DNA from: Spirometra erinaceieuropaei
Lineage: Eukaryota; Platyhelminthes; Cestoda; Diphyllobothriidea; Diphyllobothriidae
Length of the DNA stretch: 64,000 nucleotides
Direction of reading: 5' to 3'
NCBI GenBank assembly: GCA_902702965.1
Contig: CACRXP010000628.1
Span: 106,517-170,516 of the forward strand
Positions 13,120 to 21,696 of this stretch are shown piece by piece. The position numbers and the translations under genes are program-made. Under the pieces are notes generated by a model, which saw nothing but the letters and a program-made list of their open reading frames with translations, searched no databases and was not told the DNA's origin. Numbering within the stretch: the stretch's first letter is position 1; each line of letters begins with the position of its first letter.

Positions 13120-13290
13120 CTTCGCTAGCTGTCGCGCAGCGATTGTTCTTATATGCAAATTTGTTGACGTGAGGCAAATACGAGAAGGACTGGACAGCTA
13201 GTACGTAACTCAGTCGGTAAATCTCTGGACTTAATAACGTCCAATGATCAAAGAGTGCGGGATAGAGGCTTAGATGCTACAAATCCGAGT
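13120..13290 (+). repeat. tRNA-related SINE-like repeat R5, copy 1
   Basis: The core TAACTCAGTCGGTAAAT fits a polymerase III A box, followed by CTGGACTTAATAACGTCCAA and a degenerate B-box position. It aligns with 42335-42510, including sequence upstream of the A box and the CAATGATCAAA block. Two copies with a shared tRNA-like core suggest a SINE rather than a tRNA gene. Confidence 0.5.
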
Positions 13291-14059
13291 ATTGTTACTG
13301 ATGGCGGACAAGGTCTTATAAATCATAGATGGCCATTTAAGCCTACCTTGTCTTCTGAAGCAATCTCATTCTGCCAATAGTCGCTAGAAAATTGCACGCA
13401 AGGCTCTAAATCGGACACCGAAGAGCAAAGAGCAAACGGGTTCCACAATCCAATCAGTGAACGCATTGATAACGTGACTGATATATACAAGAAAGTAGCA
13501 CCCGAGCGCGATCGGTGAGTACCCCACTACTACGGTTAATACCACCTGCTCGCAAACGAAAAGAAAAGGAACCAAGGAACAGGCGCTGGACTTCTAAACA
13601 ACGAGTCGCCTGTTTGCCCATCAGGGACTGGATATGGCTAATCGATGGCGTCTATTAATTCAGGAATTGCCATTCCATGTTTTTTAAAGGTTTATCCGTG
13701 AAGACCGCTTGAGCTCAAACCCAGTACTTTGGCCCTACTGGTCTGAAGTTGATATTAAGAGAATTGTTTGCCCTAAGGTTTAGGATATGGATTATTTATC
13801 ATAATCATAATAGACTAGTTGGAGCCCGCTCACGTCATACGTCATCCGCAGGTTAAGACAACAGCAACAACAGCCGAAACAGTTAGCATAAACTCTAAAC
13901 CTTGCTTCACAGATATCTTGATATGCGTTGCGTCCTAGTCAGACATAGTTTATGTTTCGATTTGGTGGCGCAAAATGCGTTTCACGAGTAACTTTTTTCT
14001 TTGAAAAACCGTTGAAGATTTTGAAATTCGGAAATCTTTTCTTCCAGTCCATTGCAAGG
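13291..14059. other. No recognisable feature
   Basis: No gene supported. A block near 13640-13690 vaguely resembles 17415-17460 but is too diverged to call. Confidence 0.4.
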
Positions 14060-14320
14060 TTGCCGATTTCCAGTATTTTCTACTGATTTTCGGAGAAAAT
14101 AGTAACCTGCGAAATTTCGTAAACCGGGCCACACGCAACCCAGACGAACGCCAAAATCGTACTGACTCCAAATTCTTATGTGCGCGTCCGTATCTTCCAG
14201 GCCGGTCGTCGCCTTCTCGCACCACTTGAGGTTTAAATTTTAAACAGACCGGAGGCCACCATAAGGCGTCAAGTGATGCGACTATAAGACCCACTGCTAC
14301 GGCAAGAAACATATGGATTC
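14060..14320 (+). mobile_element. Penelope-like element fragment (post-RT region)
   Basis: Translation from about 14069 gives a stretch with N-F-V-N-R-A-T-R-N and N-R-T-D-S-K-F, matching residue for residue the region between reverse transcriptase and GIY-YIG domain of the cleaner copy at 57750-57960. After a frameshift it continues with R-P-E-A-T-I-R-R-Q-V-M and P-L-L-R-Q-E-T (about 14250-14310), the known approach to the GIY-YIG domain. Nothing of the endonuclease is recognisable beyond 14320. The minus-strand 130-codon ORF here is a shadow. Confidence 0.7.
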
Positions 14321-15129
14321 GTTTGTGGTATATATTGAGCATATTTAATAATCCCAGTCAACATCTTAGCATGCTCCCGTTCGATAACTGGCATACACAA
14401 CACCAACGTGATAGAACGGAAAGTTTTCCAGAACACTGACAAAGCTATTCCTGAGGCTGTTAACGTATCATGGGTTAAAATTAAGATCTTAAGCGTAAGC
14501 ATATTGTGTGTGCAAAGGCCTGCGTGTCAGCCTGTAAATGCTCATCCAAAGAAACTTTGGCTGAATTGAAAAGGGCCTCCCTTGGAACAGCGACATATGC
14601 CCTTGTAGTCGAAAAATCGTGTTACCCCAGACGCATGCCACGAACGCAAGTACCCTTATGCGTACGCAGCAAACCACACTAATTTTCTTATTTTAGTACA
14701 GTTGATTCGCTTAAGCCACCACCCACTTCTGAAAACTACGAAAAAATGAGAATAAAAGTGCCAGGCTGAATACTTGGGTTATGATCAGGGGGCTTTTGTA
14801 TTCGCAAGTTGTAGATATCCTATTGTGTAGCGTTAGAGGATCCATTTGTGGCCCAACATTGTTAAAAAATGTGGTACTAATCTTCGTCTTCCTCAATGGC
14901 TTAGAGGCAGGTGTGAAAATTGATAAATAGTGTATTCACAACTTTAAATACAAGGACATTGTCTTCAAGAAGGTTTTTCCAGTATCATTTGTTTAAGGAA
15001 CTTTTAATAAATAAACGATATTCCTGTTTGAATGCTTTGAGAAACGTTTTAGTTATTTACATTGCAGCATAATTGTGATTGTGTTTTTTGGCTAGGCGTA
15101 TGCGAGGATACCGACGTTGACGATTTTTT
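14321..15129. other. No recognisable feature
   Basis: No supportable gene or repeat match. Confidence 0.45.
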
Positions 15130-15325
15130 CCCAGTCGATCAATAAGAATTAATTCATAGATTTTTTTTGCAGATTTTGAATAATTCATATTGATCTAAGT
15201 GTAAAAAACTCAGCGCCTCGGGGAGATACGAGGCGCTAGTGTAGCCAATACACTAACCATTTGAGCTATGAGACCTCGCCGGACGACGCGAGTCAATATG
15301 AATTATGAGTTATTCAAAATCCGCC
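15130..15325 (-). repeat. tRNA-derived SINE, minus copy inside a hairpin
   Basis: On the minus strand a tRNA-like head carries the A box TAGCTCAAATGG (complement of 15258-15271) but has lost its T arm. In its place is a perfect 8-bp stem, GCGCCTCG (15213-15220) with CGAGGCGC (15229-15236). The unit is flanked by inverted arms at 15169-15194 and 15293-15323 that match except for a short insertion. The head sequence CTCGCG-CGTCCGGCG matches the plus copy at 15484-15500. Confidence 0.7.
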
Positions 15326-15610
15326 ACAACATTCATGACTTACCTAAGCCTGATAGTCATCTGGTGGATTCTAGGTGAATAACTTACAAAACCCTGCCTG
15401 GGAAGTCGATTTCCCCATCAGGTTCTTTGGATTCCAGACGCAGCAGTAGGTTGGGTGGGTAATTTGGTCCTAATATGATTAAACTCGCGACGTCCGGCGG
15501 GGCCTCGTAGCTCAAATGGTTAATGCGCTGGGTGTGCCTAAGCCTTCCCCTTACAGTGTGGGTTCCAGTCCCACCGAGGCGCCTAGTTTTTCACAGATGG
15601 ATCAATGTCA
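15290..15610 (+). repeat. tRNA-derived SINE, plus copy
   Basis: The tRNA-like core lies at 15501-15581. The A box is TAGCTCAAATGG (15508-15519). The T arm has a perfect 5-bp stem GTGGG/CCCAC (15558-15562, 15570-15574) around a 7-base loop. An acceptor-like stem is 6 of 7 paired (15501-15507 with 15575-15581). The anticodon arm does not fold convincingly, so this is a SINE head rather than a functional tRNA. Sequence at 15293-15360 looks like the tail of another copy in the same orientation (CAATATGAATTAT, CAAAATCCGCCACAACATTC). Confidence 0.7.
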
Positions 15611-16092
15611 GTAAGACGTACTGAAAATCTTTCAAAACACTTATTGATTGTTAAACCTAGTGGGCACCTAATATACACCCGAGGACTTTTTGGAAATCCT
15701 AATTGAGTCATCACATTTTATCAAATGTGGTGGATTTCACTTGACTCTTGGCGGATCTTCGTAGGTCAAGTGCCTAAACAGTTGACTGCACACCAGCCTT
15801 ATTTTTGGTATCGTGGACGTGAATCACACCTAGTCCGCCGAGTTTCCATATTTCGGTCAAGATAAATAATATCATGCTGGAAATCGAAAAAAATCCTTCA
15901 TTAGTTGATTCTTTGGAAAGTTAGCGAAGCCTGGATGTTGTTTATGCCCTCCGAAAATTCCGACGCCTCGGTAGCATTTTGGCGTCGTGCGGCCACTCAG
16001 CGCGTAAGGAGGTGGTGTCCATGGAAGTGTTAACCGTGTCTTCAACAACTTCACTTTGTTATCAGGATACTGTGAAGTAACGAGGTCAGAGC
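15611..16092. other. No recognisable feature
   Basis: No supportable gene. The minus-strand ORF at 15872-16120 shows no family motif. Confidence 0.45.
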
Positions 16093-16199
16093 ATGAGCAT
16101 TCTGAGATACATCCGAACATATAGCCGTTTTACGAAGTTAGACGTAGAAGTTCGGTTTAGATTCTGTCAGATAATTTGGCTAGTGAATCTAAGAAATCC

Positions 16200-17280
16200 C
16201 AGTAAAGAGCTTGCCAAGGAAGGCCGCCAATACGCGCAAATCCTGAGCCATCGCAGCAAGCACCCTTTGTCCCACAAAAGCAGCTGTGTACTCACACTAT
16301 ACAAAAGGGCAGATACACACTGCATCGAGCCAGAAGACAAAAGGCCGGAATTACTCTACCTTCAGCGCCTCCTCATGACGAAAGTATATCCTTGAAATTT
16401 TAAAGAACGTAACAGGCAGCCTGTGCCCAGCCAAAGCCCAGTGACAGAACGGTCAAAAGTCTGGCGAGTGCTTCCCTACAATGACGGCGTCTCTGAGGCG
16501 GTCTCCCGTCTGCTAAAGCCACTGGGGATTGGCATTGCCCATCGGCCAGAGAAAAACAATTTGTATTCTAGTCATGAGACCTGAGATCCCCCTGCTACGC
16601 GGTGACATAATAAACCTGATTTATCGGATCCAATGCAGCTCCTGCCAAATGAACTACATTAGGGAGACCGATAAACGACTGCAAACCCGGGTTGGAGAAC
16701 ACATGAGGGTCGTAAGGAGGATGGACCCGTTGTCCCTGGTGGCAGAACACTTCGTAAACTTTGAACACACTTCCCCTTCCATAGAGCCGAAATCCTGTGC
16801 CGAGGAAACGATCACGTGACAAGGCCTGGCTCACCGGCACGAACTCCATCAAAGCTGTGTAGCGCTTCCCGAAGCCTACCAGGCCCTCCGGACGCAGCTC
16901 AGAGAACAGAGGAGCAAACGCGGGCCACGACGAGAAAGAAACTTAATTACGGTCGGGTCCGTGGGGGACACAAACGCAGCAGCACTTCAACTTGGATCTG
17001 GCGAAGGTGCGATCGTCACCACAGTCGCGACACCCAATTATCCGGCAGGTGGGAAAAGGGAAGGTGACAGTACCATAAACGGACCCGACGATGGTGCCAG
17101 CGTCACTGCCTCTTATCCAGCAGGTGAGATCACAAGCCGTCACGGGTCGTAAGGAAGATTGCCAGCCTAGAACGACAACTAAGGTCCATGCGAACACGTG
17201 TGATGACGGCTAGCGCCCGAACGCCGGCATCCGACGAGACGAAAACCCGTTGAAAGGAGACTTTTACTACCTATAAATAC
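16200..17280 (+). mobile_element. Penelope-like element fragment with GIY-YIG endonuclease
   Basis: The segment starts in the region after the reverse transcriptase: H-P-L-S-H-K-S-S-C, E-P-E-D-K and Y-L-Q-R-L-L at 16255-16375, then V-S-E-A-V-S-R-L and P-L-G-I-G-I-A-H-R-P at 16490-16550. After a frameshift a nearly complete GIY-YIG domain follows (about 16580-16920): I-Y-R-I-Q-C-S-S-C, N-Y-I-R-E-T, R-V-G-E-H-M-R-V-V-R-R-M-D, then, after further damage, C-V-A-L-P-E-A-Y-Q-A-L-R-T-Q-L. The expected glycine of the N-Y-I-G-E-T motif is arginine here. Sequence to about 17280 is probably its 3' tail. It differs enough from the copies at 19, 29 and 44 kb to be another subfamily. Confidence 0.8.
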
Positions 17281-17504
17281 TGTGATACGTGGTACAACAC
17301 CCACCTCCGACGATGAAAGTTTGTTTGCTTTTGAAATGTCAGGGCAATACAACTATGCTTCCCGAGATCGTCTCTTCTTCTCGAAACTCGGGTGTTCCAC
17401 ACTTCGGGCTTGGGTTTAGCTGGCTGAAGACGGCTAATAAGCCAGAAATGGCCATTCCAGTGTCCCTTGTTTTTGTCGGTAATACCATTCTGCCTGTATA
17501 TATA

Positions 17505-17720
17505 TATTCAGTCAGGAATAGGCGCATACCGATCCAATGGCTTCTCTAAGCAAAGAAGCTTCGTATGGGCGATAGGAGTCACTAACAGGCAACCACCTAC
17601 CAGGCCGAAGTCGGCCAACCTATGATAGCAGAGGGGAGACGACAGATTCTGGGGTAGATTGAAACAGCACTGTTTCGGGCTTGTTTGCCTTCATTCAGCC
17701 AATTATAACCCTGACCACCA
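17505..17720 (+). repeat. Dispersed repeat R4, tandem unit 1
   Basis: About 135 bp from 17505 to 17640 recur at 17875-18010, offset about 370 bp, with the shared AGGCCGAAGTCGGCCAA palindrome-like block. The continuation to 17720 matches 12740-12790. Confidence 0.8.
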
Positions 17721-18015
17721 GCTGGTACCGGAAACACAAGCATGCGAACAGACGCACCTGGCGCAGCTGGTCCACCACTGGGGTCTACCAGATGGGTTAT
17801 AAGCACTTCATCGAACTGAAGTTCATCAGTGCCTCGCCACCTGTCATTCTCTGTCGCTGCAGAACGGGTATTTATCAATCAGGAATGGGCGCACTCCGAT
17901 CCATTAGCTACCCGAAGCAAACAAGCTTTGTATGGACGACACGGGTCACGAGCAGGCAACTACCTACGAGGCCGAAGTCGGCCAAGCTATGATAGCAGAG
18001 GGGAGACGACAGGCA
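17721..18015 (+). repeat. Dispersed repeat R4, middle and tandem unit 2
   Basis: The middle segment (17700-17800) is found inverted at 12890-13000. The end (17875-18010) repeats 17505-17640. Together the three places define an element of at least 500 bp. Overlapping ORFs here show no recognised domain. Confidence 0.7.
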
Positions 18016-18042
18016 TACCAAGAAATATAATTAGAAAGGTAA

Positions 18043-18128
18043 AGTTCTTTGGGAAACAGCGAAATTTTATTTTGAATTTTCGCGAATGGTTTTTCAGCTC
18101 GTCTTCAGACCACGGGTGTGCAAAAACA
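18043..18128 (-). repeat. Inverted terminal arm of a Penelope-like insertion (left)
   Basis: The reverse complement of this arm matches 18428-18512 over about 85 bases, with perfect stretches such as TTTTTGCACACCCG and CGCGAAAATTCAAAATAAAA. The two arms bracket a GIY-YIG remnant. Confidence 0.85.
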
Positions 18129-18179
18129 ATTAACTTTTTGGCTGAGTCTGGCAAAAGGATTCCATGATTGCTTAAGGTC

Positions 18180-18425
18180 GTCATCTCGGGATTGGTTGAC
18201 TGAGTTTGAATCTGTCCTTAACTATTTTGTATGTGGCATCTAAATCGATATGCCGGTTGATGCATGATTCATCTGAGTGCATTGCCTACAGGACTTCGCG
18301 GCCTTTCCTTGTTTGGCAGGCGCCAACAATGCGAGTGTTTTCCTATGGGAATGTATGCCCATTGTCCAGTGTGTGCATGGTCGCCTGGAATAAATGGTCG
18401 CGTCTCTTCACCGCTAACTGATGCT
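18180..18425 (-). mobile_element. Penelope-like element fragment, GIY-YIG C-terminal part
   Basis: Minus-strand translation from about 18420 gives a continuous stretch with H-T-L-D-N-G-H-T-F, T-R-I-V-G-A-C, K-G-R-E-V-L, S-D-E-S-C-I-N-R-H-I-D-L and A-T-Y-K-I-V. This is the usual C-terminal half of the GIY-YIG domain of flatworm-type PLEs (family knowledge), with a single stop. It represents another subfamily than the copies at 20 and 44 kb. It sits between inverted arms, an arrangement known for PLE insertions. Confidence 0.65.
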
Positions 18426-18427
18426 CA

Positions 18428-18512
18428 TGTTTTTGCACACCCGTTGTCTGAAGTCGATCTGGGGAAGCAATCGCGAAAATTCAAAATAAAATTTTGCTGT
18501 TTCTTAAAGAAC
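18428..18512 (+). repeat. Inverted terminal arm of a Penelope-like insertion (right)
   Basis: Partner of the arm at 18043-18128. It is followed directly by a short (TA)n run at about 18525-18545. Confidence 0.85.
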
Positions 18513-18544
18513 TGCAGCTTTATAAATATATATATATATATATT

Positions 18545-19605
18545 ATACAGTTACTTTGTTACTGCATACCTATGAAAATTACCGTTCTCCTTTCATCGAA
18601 AATCGTTAGCCGCTGGTGCGCTAACTGCTGAATGGCCGGCATGCAAGTTGTTAATGGCTGGACGCCCGCGTAAAGATTGCTCGGCCATCAGTCTTACCGG
18701 CCTACGTGCATATCGGGCGGTTAATTAATTTGGCCAGACCATGCCTCAGCAAGAACTATGGAGTGTAGATGTCGTTGCATTTGTCAATATACTGGAACCA
18801 TTAAACCATTATTCAAATAGTTCTCGGCCCACGCCATTATCGCCCCTAACGTGATTTTCTGCCCAATCAAAATTGAATGTGTGGACGATTCTCGTCAAAT
18901 TTACGCCATTTATAAAGACTGCTACAGATTGTTTGGTCATTCGCGTTATGAGCTATATTCTAGTTTCTCCGACGTAATTGCATTGCCCGCAACTGCACTA
19001 GATCCATTATATGACTGCAGTAGTCTCTTGCCTTGACCGTGCATGTCTTGGTATCATTGTCTGTCGTTCAATAGTTACCACCGGCCTACGAGAAACTCAA
19101 AAATTTAATATTGCTTAAAGGTGATTAACGGCCTCCCAGACATTCGTTATGCATACAATTGCTTGTAAGAATTTGAAGTAGGTGCGACTTTTTCGTTCGT
19201 CTCGTTTGTTCATGCGCCAGCTGGCAAAGTTGCTCAGGTAATCATTTTCTGTGAAAACTTTTCCATTAAATTTGAATTTGGTAACTTTGCTTTCCGGTTT
19301 ACTGCAGTACATCACAGCACGTCCTTACGTAACCGCATGCGTGGCTGATTTGATGCTCCCTGTTGAATTTCAGTATTTGCATCGGGTTCATCGGTTTTCT
19401 TAACACTTTGTTCTTGAGGTCAGTACAATAACGGGGCAGTGGAGCGCATGAAGGAAGGCCAGCAGAGTAATTTTTTCCGTGTCTGTCGTAAATTGTATGT
19501 TCAGGAGGACGTTATTAAGACGTATTTTGAACATTTACTCCTGATACCGTCTAATAACGACAACGGTATCTTCCACATCATGACAGCATCCAACACGCTC
19601 GATGA
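18545..19605 (-). mobile_element. Penelope-like element, RT end plus GIY-YIG and tail (decayed)
   Basis: Read on the minus strand from 19605 to 18545. The reverse transcriptase catalytic block is degenerate (D-V-E-D-T-V-V-V-I in place of Y-V-D-D, about 19585-19560). It continues with L-L-N-I-Q-F-T (about 19520) and a stretch at 19270-19115 reading N-D-Y-L-S-N-F, ending C-I-T-N-V-W-E-A-V-N-H-L. The GIY-YIG domain follows at about 19030-18860, with C-S-C-G-Q-C-N-Y-V-G-E-T intact. The tail at 18720-18545 carries TTAGCGCACCAGCGG and CATAGGTATGCAGTA, also present at 29715-29790. Numerous frameshifts make it non-functional. Confidence 0.85.
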
Positions 19606-19770
19606 CATTTCAGCAGTTAACATTTTGCCCGCCTGCTATCAAGCCATTAGCGCAACAGCGGGCAGCAGTTCCCGATAAAGGGGAGGGCGGTTATTTATCA
19701 TAGGTATGCAGTAGGATAGCGACTGCACCCTGTAATTGCCGTAACTTCCTCTGCACGAATAACCCGTTTC
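19606..19770 (+). mobile_element. Penelope-like element 3' tail, inverted against the neighbouring copy
   Basis: Matches the 29700-29830 tail in the same orientation: CCATTAGCGCAACAGCGG, TTCCCGATAAAG and ATCATAGGTATGCAG. The reverse complement is present at 18545-18720, at the other end of the adjoining minus-strand element. The element is thus flanked by its own tail in inverted orientation, as in the pseudo-LTR arrangement described for Penelope-like elements. Confidence 0.75.
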
Positions 19771-20229
19771 TGCTGCTGTCTTTACTGTCATGTCCGAACG
19801 AGAATCTTATTTGGCAGGCAAATACAGTTCTTCTTCCAGAGAGCGCGTCTGCACCTTCTCAGTAGAATTAATGTACACTATATACAATAGCATTCACTAC
19901 AATCATTGCATAATAACATACGGAATCAATAACAATTTTTCACAGTTGATAAAAGTGGATTCGCGAGTCCCGATGATAATGCAATCAACCAAAAACGTTG
20001 AGTTTGTCATACGTTAAGGTGAAAGAGGGAAATGCAGCCATAATCAAATCCGATCAATTAACTTCTACAGGATTCATATCTGGATGTAACAATAATGAAG
20101 CGCAAGTATTTCACTGAAGTCTGTTAATGTCCTTAAGGGTTTTTGAGAAGAAGCACTGTCAAATAAAATGGCTTGACTGACGGTCAACTGCCAAATGAAG
20201 CGAAGAGAGGAGTCCGAGGAAGCGGTCGT
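19771..20229. other. No recognisable feature
   Basis: No supportable gene or repeat. Confidence 0.5.
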
Positions 20230-20269
20230 GATAGGGAACACAATCGCAGAGACAAAAAGTTAGTTACTT

Positions 20270-20390
20270 GAAATTTGGGATTCCCGCTCGAACCCATCAT
20301 TGCAGAAAATTGCGCATGTGGGGGGTTCATGCACAAGGGATGCAGTAGTAATATGATACAGTTGTCATGCCACCGCAAACCTATGAATAT
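20270..20390 (+). repeat. Short dispersed repeat R10, copy 1
   Basis: Matches 57466-57562 in the same orientation (CCCATCATT, TTCATGCACAA and ATGCCACCGCA-like blocks). At 57 kb the repeat abuts a Penelope-like fragment, so it could be part of an element end. Confidence 0.5.
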
Positions 20391-20589
20391 TCACGGCCCC
20401 CCAACCTTAATCGGGTATCGTTCACTTGGTGTAGTTTACATGGTCGACATTCCCGTCGTCAACTTTTGCAATTTCATTACGGGTGCAGGATATGGGTGTG
20501 ATGATAGCTCGACCATCGACCTAGGTATTGGGAACAGTCTTTAAGTTTGCACTTCTGCGTGACAAATTTCTCCGTCTAGGCGAAGTGTC

Positions 20590-21045
20590 GTCATTAAGTA
20601 GGGAAAGGGAAGTACGTTGCACTTGTTAATAAACTGGAATTAACGAAGCATGATTCCAGCAGGTCGGGGCTACTGCGACTATCAGTCCTCACGAGAAGTT
20701 CCGCCTCATCAAATTTGAATGTGTGGCCGAGTCTCGTCGAATAGGCCGCGACGTGAGAGTTGGCGTCATTTCTCAGCACTGCTACAGCGCGTTTGACAAT
20801 TCGCCTTTGAAGCAGACCTTCGGTTTCTCCGACGTGGTTGCTTTGCCCGCTTCTGCACCGAGTCGGGCAAACGACTGCTGATGTTTGTTGGCGTAGTAGC
20901 GGATTTTGCGGTTTGATTGCCTAAAGCTTGATGGTTGCGTATGGTCTGTGAGCAACTACAACCCCAAGTGTTTTAAGAAGGTGGCCGAGAGCATACCAAA
21001 CGTTCTTGATATGCTGAAACGCTCGTCGCGATTTGGGGTCCGTGC
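20590..21045 (-). mobile_element. Penelope-like element, minus arm of an inverted pair
   Basis: On the minus strand from 21045: F-Q-H-I-K-N-V-W-like and L-G-V-V-V-A-H-R-P (about 20950), then K-P-Q-N-P-L-L-R-Q-Q-T-S-A-V-V (about 20900), then the GIY-YIG domain with S-G-Q-S-N-H-V-G-E-T (about 20840) and L-R-N-D-A-N-S-H-V-A-A-Y-S, ending in L-L-E-S-C-F (about 20650). The frame changes a few times. The opposite arm begins at 21046. Confidence 0.85.
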
Positions 21046-21483
21046 GCTTCGGTTGGGGTTGCGCACAAACCGGAGACAACCGCCAAGCGTCAGGTAATGA
21101 AATCAAACGACCCACTACTACGGCAAGAAACATCTGAAAGCGTAAATAGAATCTTGTGCAGCTGGGCGCAAAGGGAATACGTCAGAAAAAACGGTAGAGT
21201 TCCCCTAACGCGAATGGTCAAACGCGGGGCGGCATTGCAGACAACATGACGCCAGCTCACAATCTGCGGCTTATTCAATGAGATACTGCTACACTTTTGA
21301 ACTCGATGAGGCCGAAATTCCCACTACAGGTGACATCAGCGTACGTTGCGAAATGCTTGAATTATGGTCCGCTGGTCCCCAAACTCGGTGTTGAGACTTT
21401 GCCTAGGCAGATATATTTGCCACGCAGGAAGTGCACAGTTGAACGCTGTTCCCAACACCAGGGTCTGTAAGACAAATGGCTGA
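21046..21483 (+). mobile_element. Penelope-like element, plus arm of an inverted pair
   Basis: Starting at 21046 the plus strand encodes G-V-A-H-K-P-E-T-T-A-K-R-Q-V-M and N-D-P-L-L-R-Q-E-T, then a damaged GIY-YIG domain (R-E-Y-V-R-K-N-G-R-V-P-L-T-R-M, about 21170-21220), and after a frameshift D-A-S-S-Q-S-A-A-Y-S. It covers the same part of the element as the minus arm. Sequence to 21483 matches 44400-44500, so the copy probably runs into the assembly gap. Confidence 0.8.
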
Positions 21484-21696
21484 NNNNNNNNNNNNNNNNN
21501 NNNNNNNNNNNNNNNNNNNNNNNNNNNNNNNNNNNNNNNNNNNNNNNNNNNNNNNNNNNNNNNNNNNNNNNNNNNNNNNNNNNNNNNNNNNNNNNNNNNN
21601 NNNNNNNNNNNNNNNNNNNNNNNNNNNNNNNNNNNNNNNNNNNNNNNNNNNNNNNNNNNNNNNNNNNNNNNNNNNNNNNNNNNNNNNNNNNNNNNN
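21484..21696. other. Assembly gap (213 N)
   Basis: A run of 213 unresolved bases directly after an inverted pair of Penelope-like copies. ORFs crossing it are meaningless. Confidence 1.

Noticed and set aside
13950..14342. 130-codon minus-strand ORF
   Set aside because: Overlaps plus-strand sequence that aligns residue by residue with the Penelope linker; shadow frame.
15501..15581. Functional tRNA gene
   Set aside because: T arm and A box are good, but one acceptor pair and one D-stem pair are mismatched, the anticodon arm does not fold, and there is a related damaged copy next to it. A SINE head is more likely.
17235..17270. Possible hammerhead ribozyme core (CCGACGA then GAAA) after a Penelope-like element
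   Set aside because: Such elements are known to carry hammerhead motifs, but here the CUGANGA core has a C in place of U, no stem II can form between the two boxes, and the base at the cleavage site would be G. I do not call it.
18085..18120. CTGAAGA followed by GAAA on the minus strand within the inverted arm
   Set aside because: The spacer of six bases cannot form stem II with a closing pair, and the other arm lacks both boxes.
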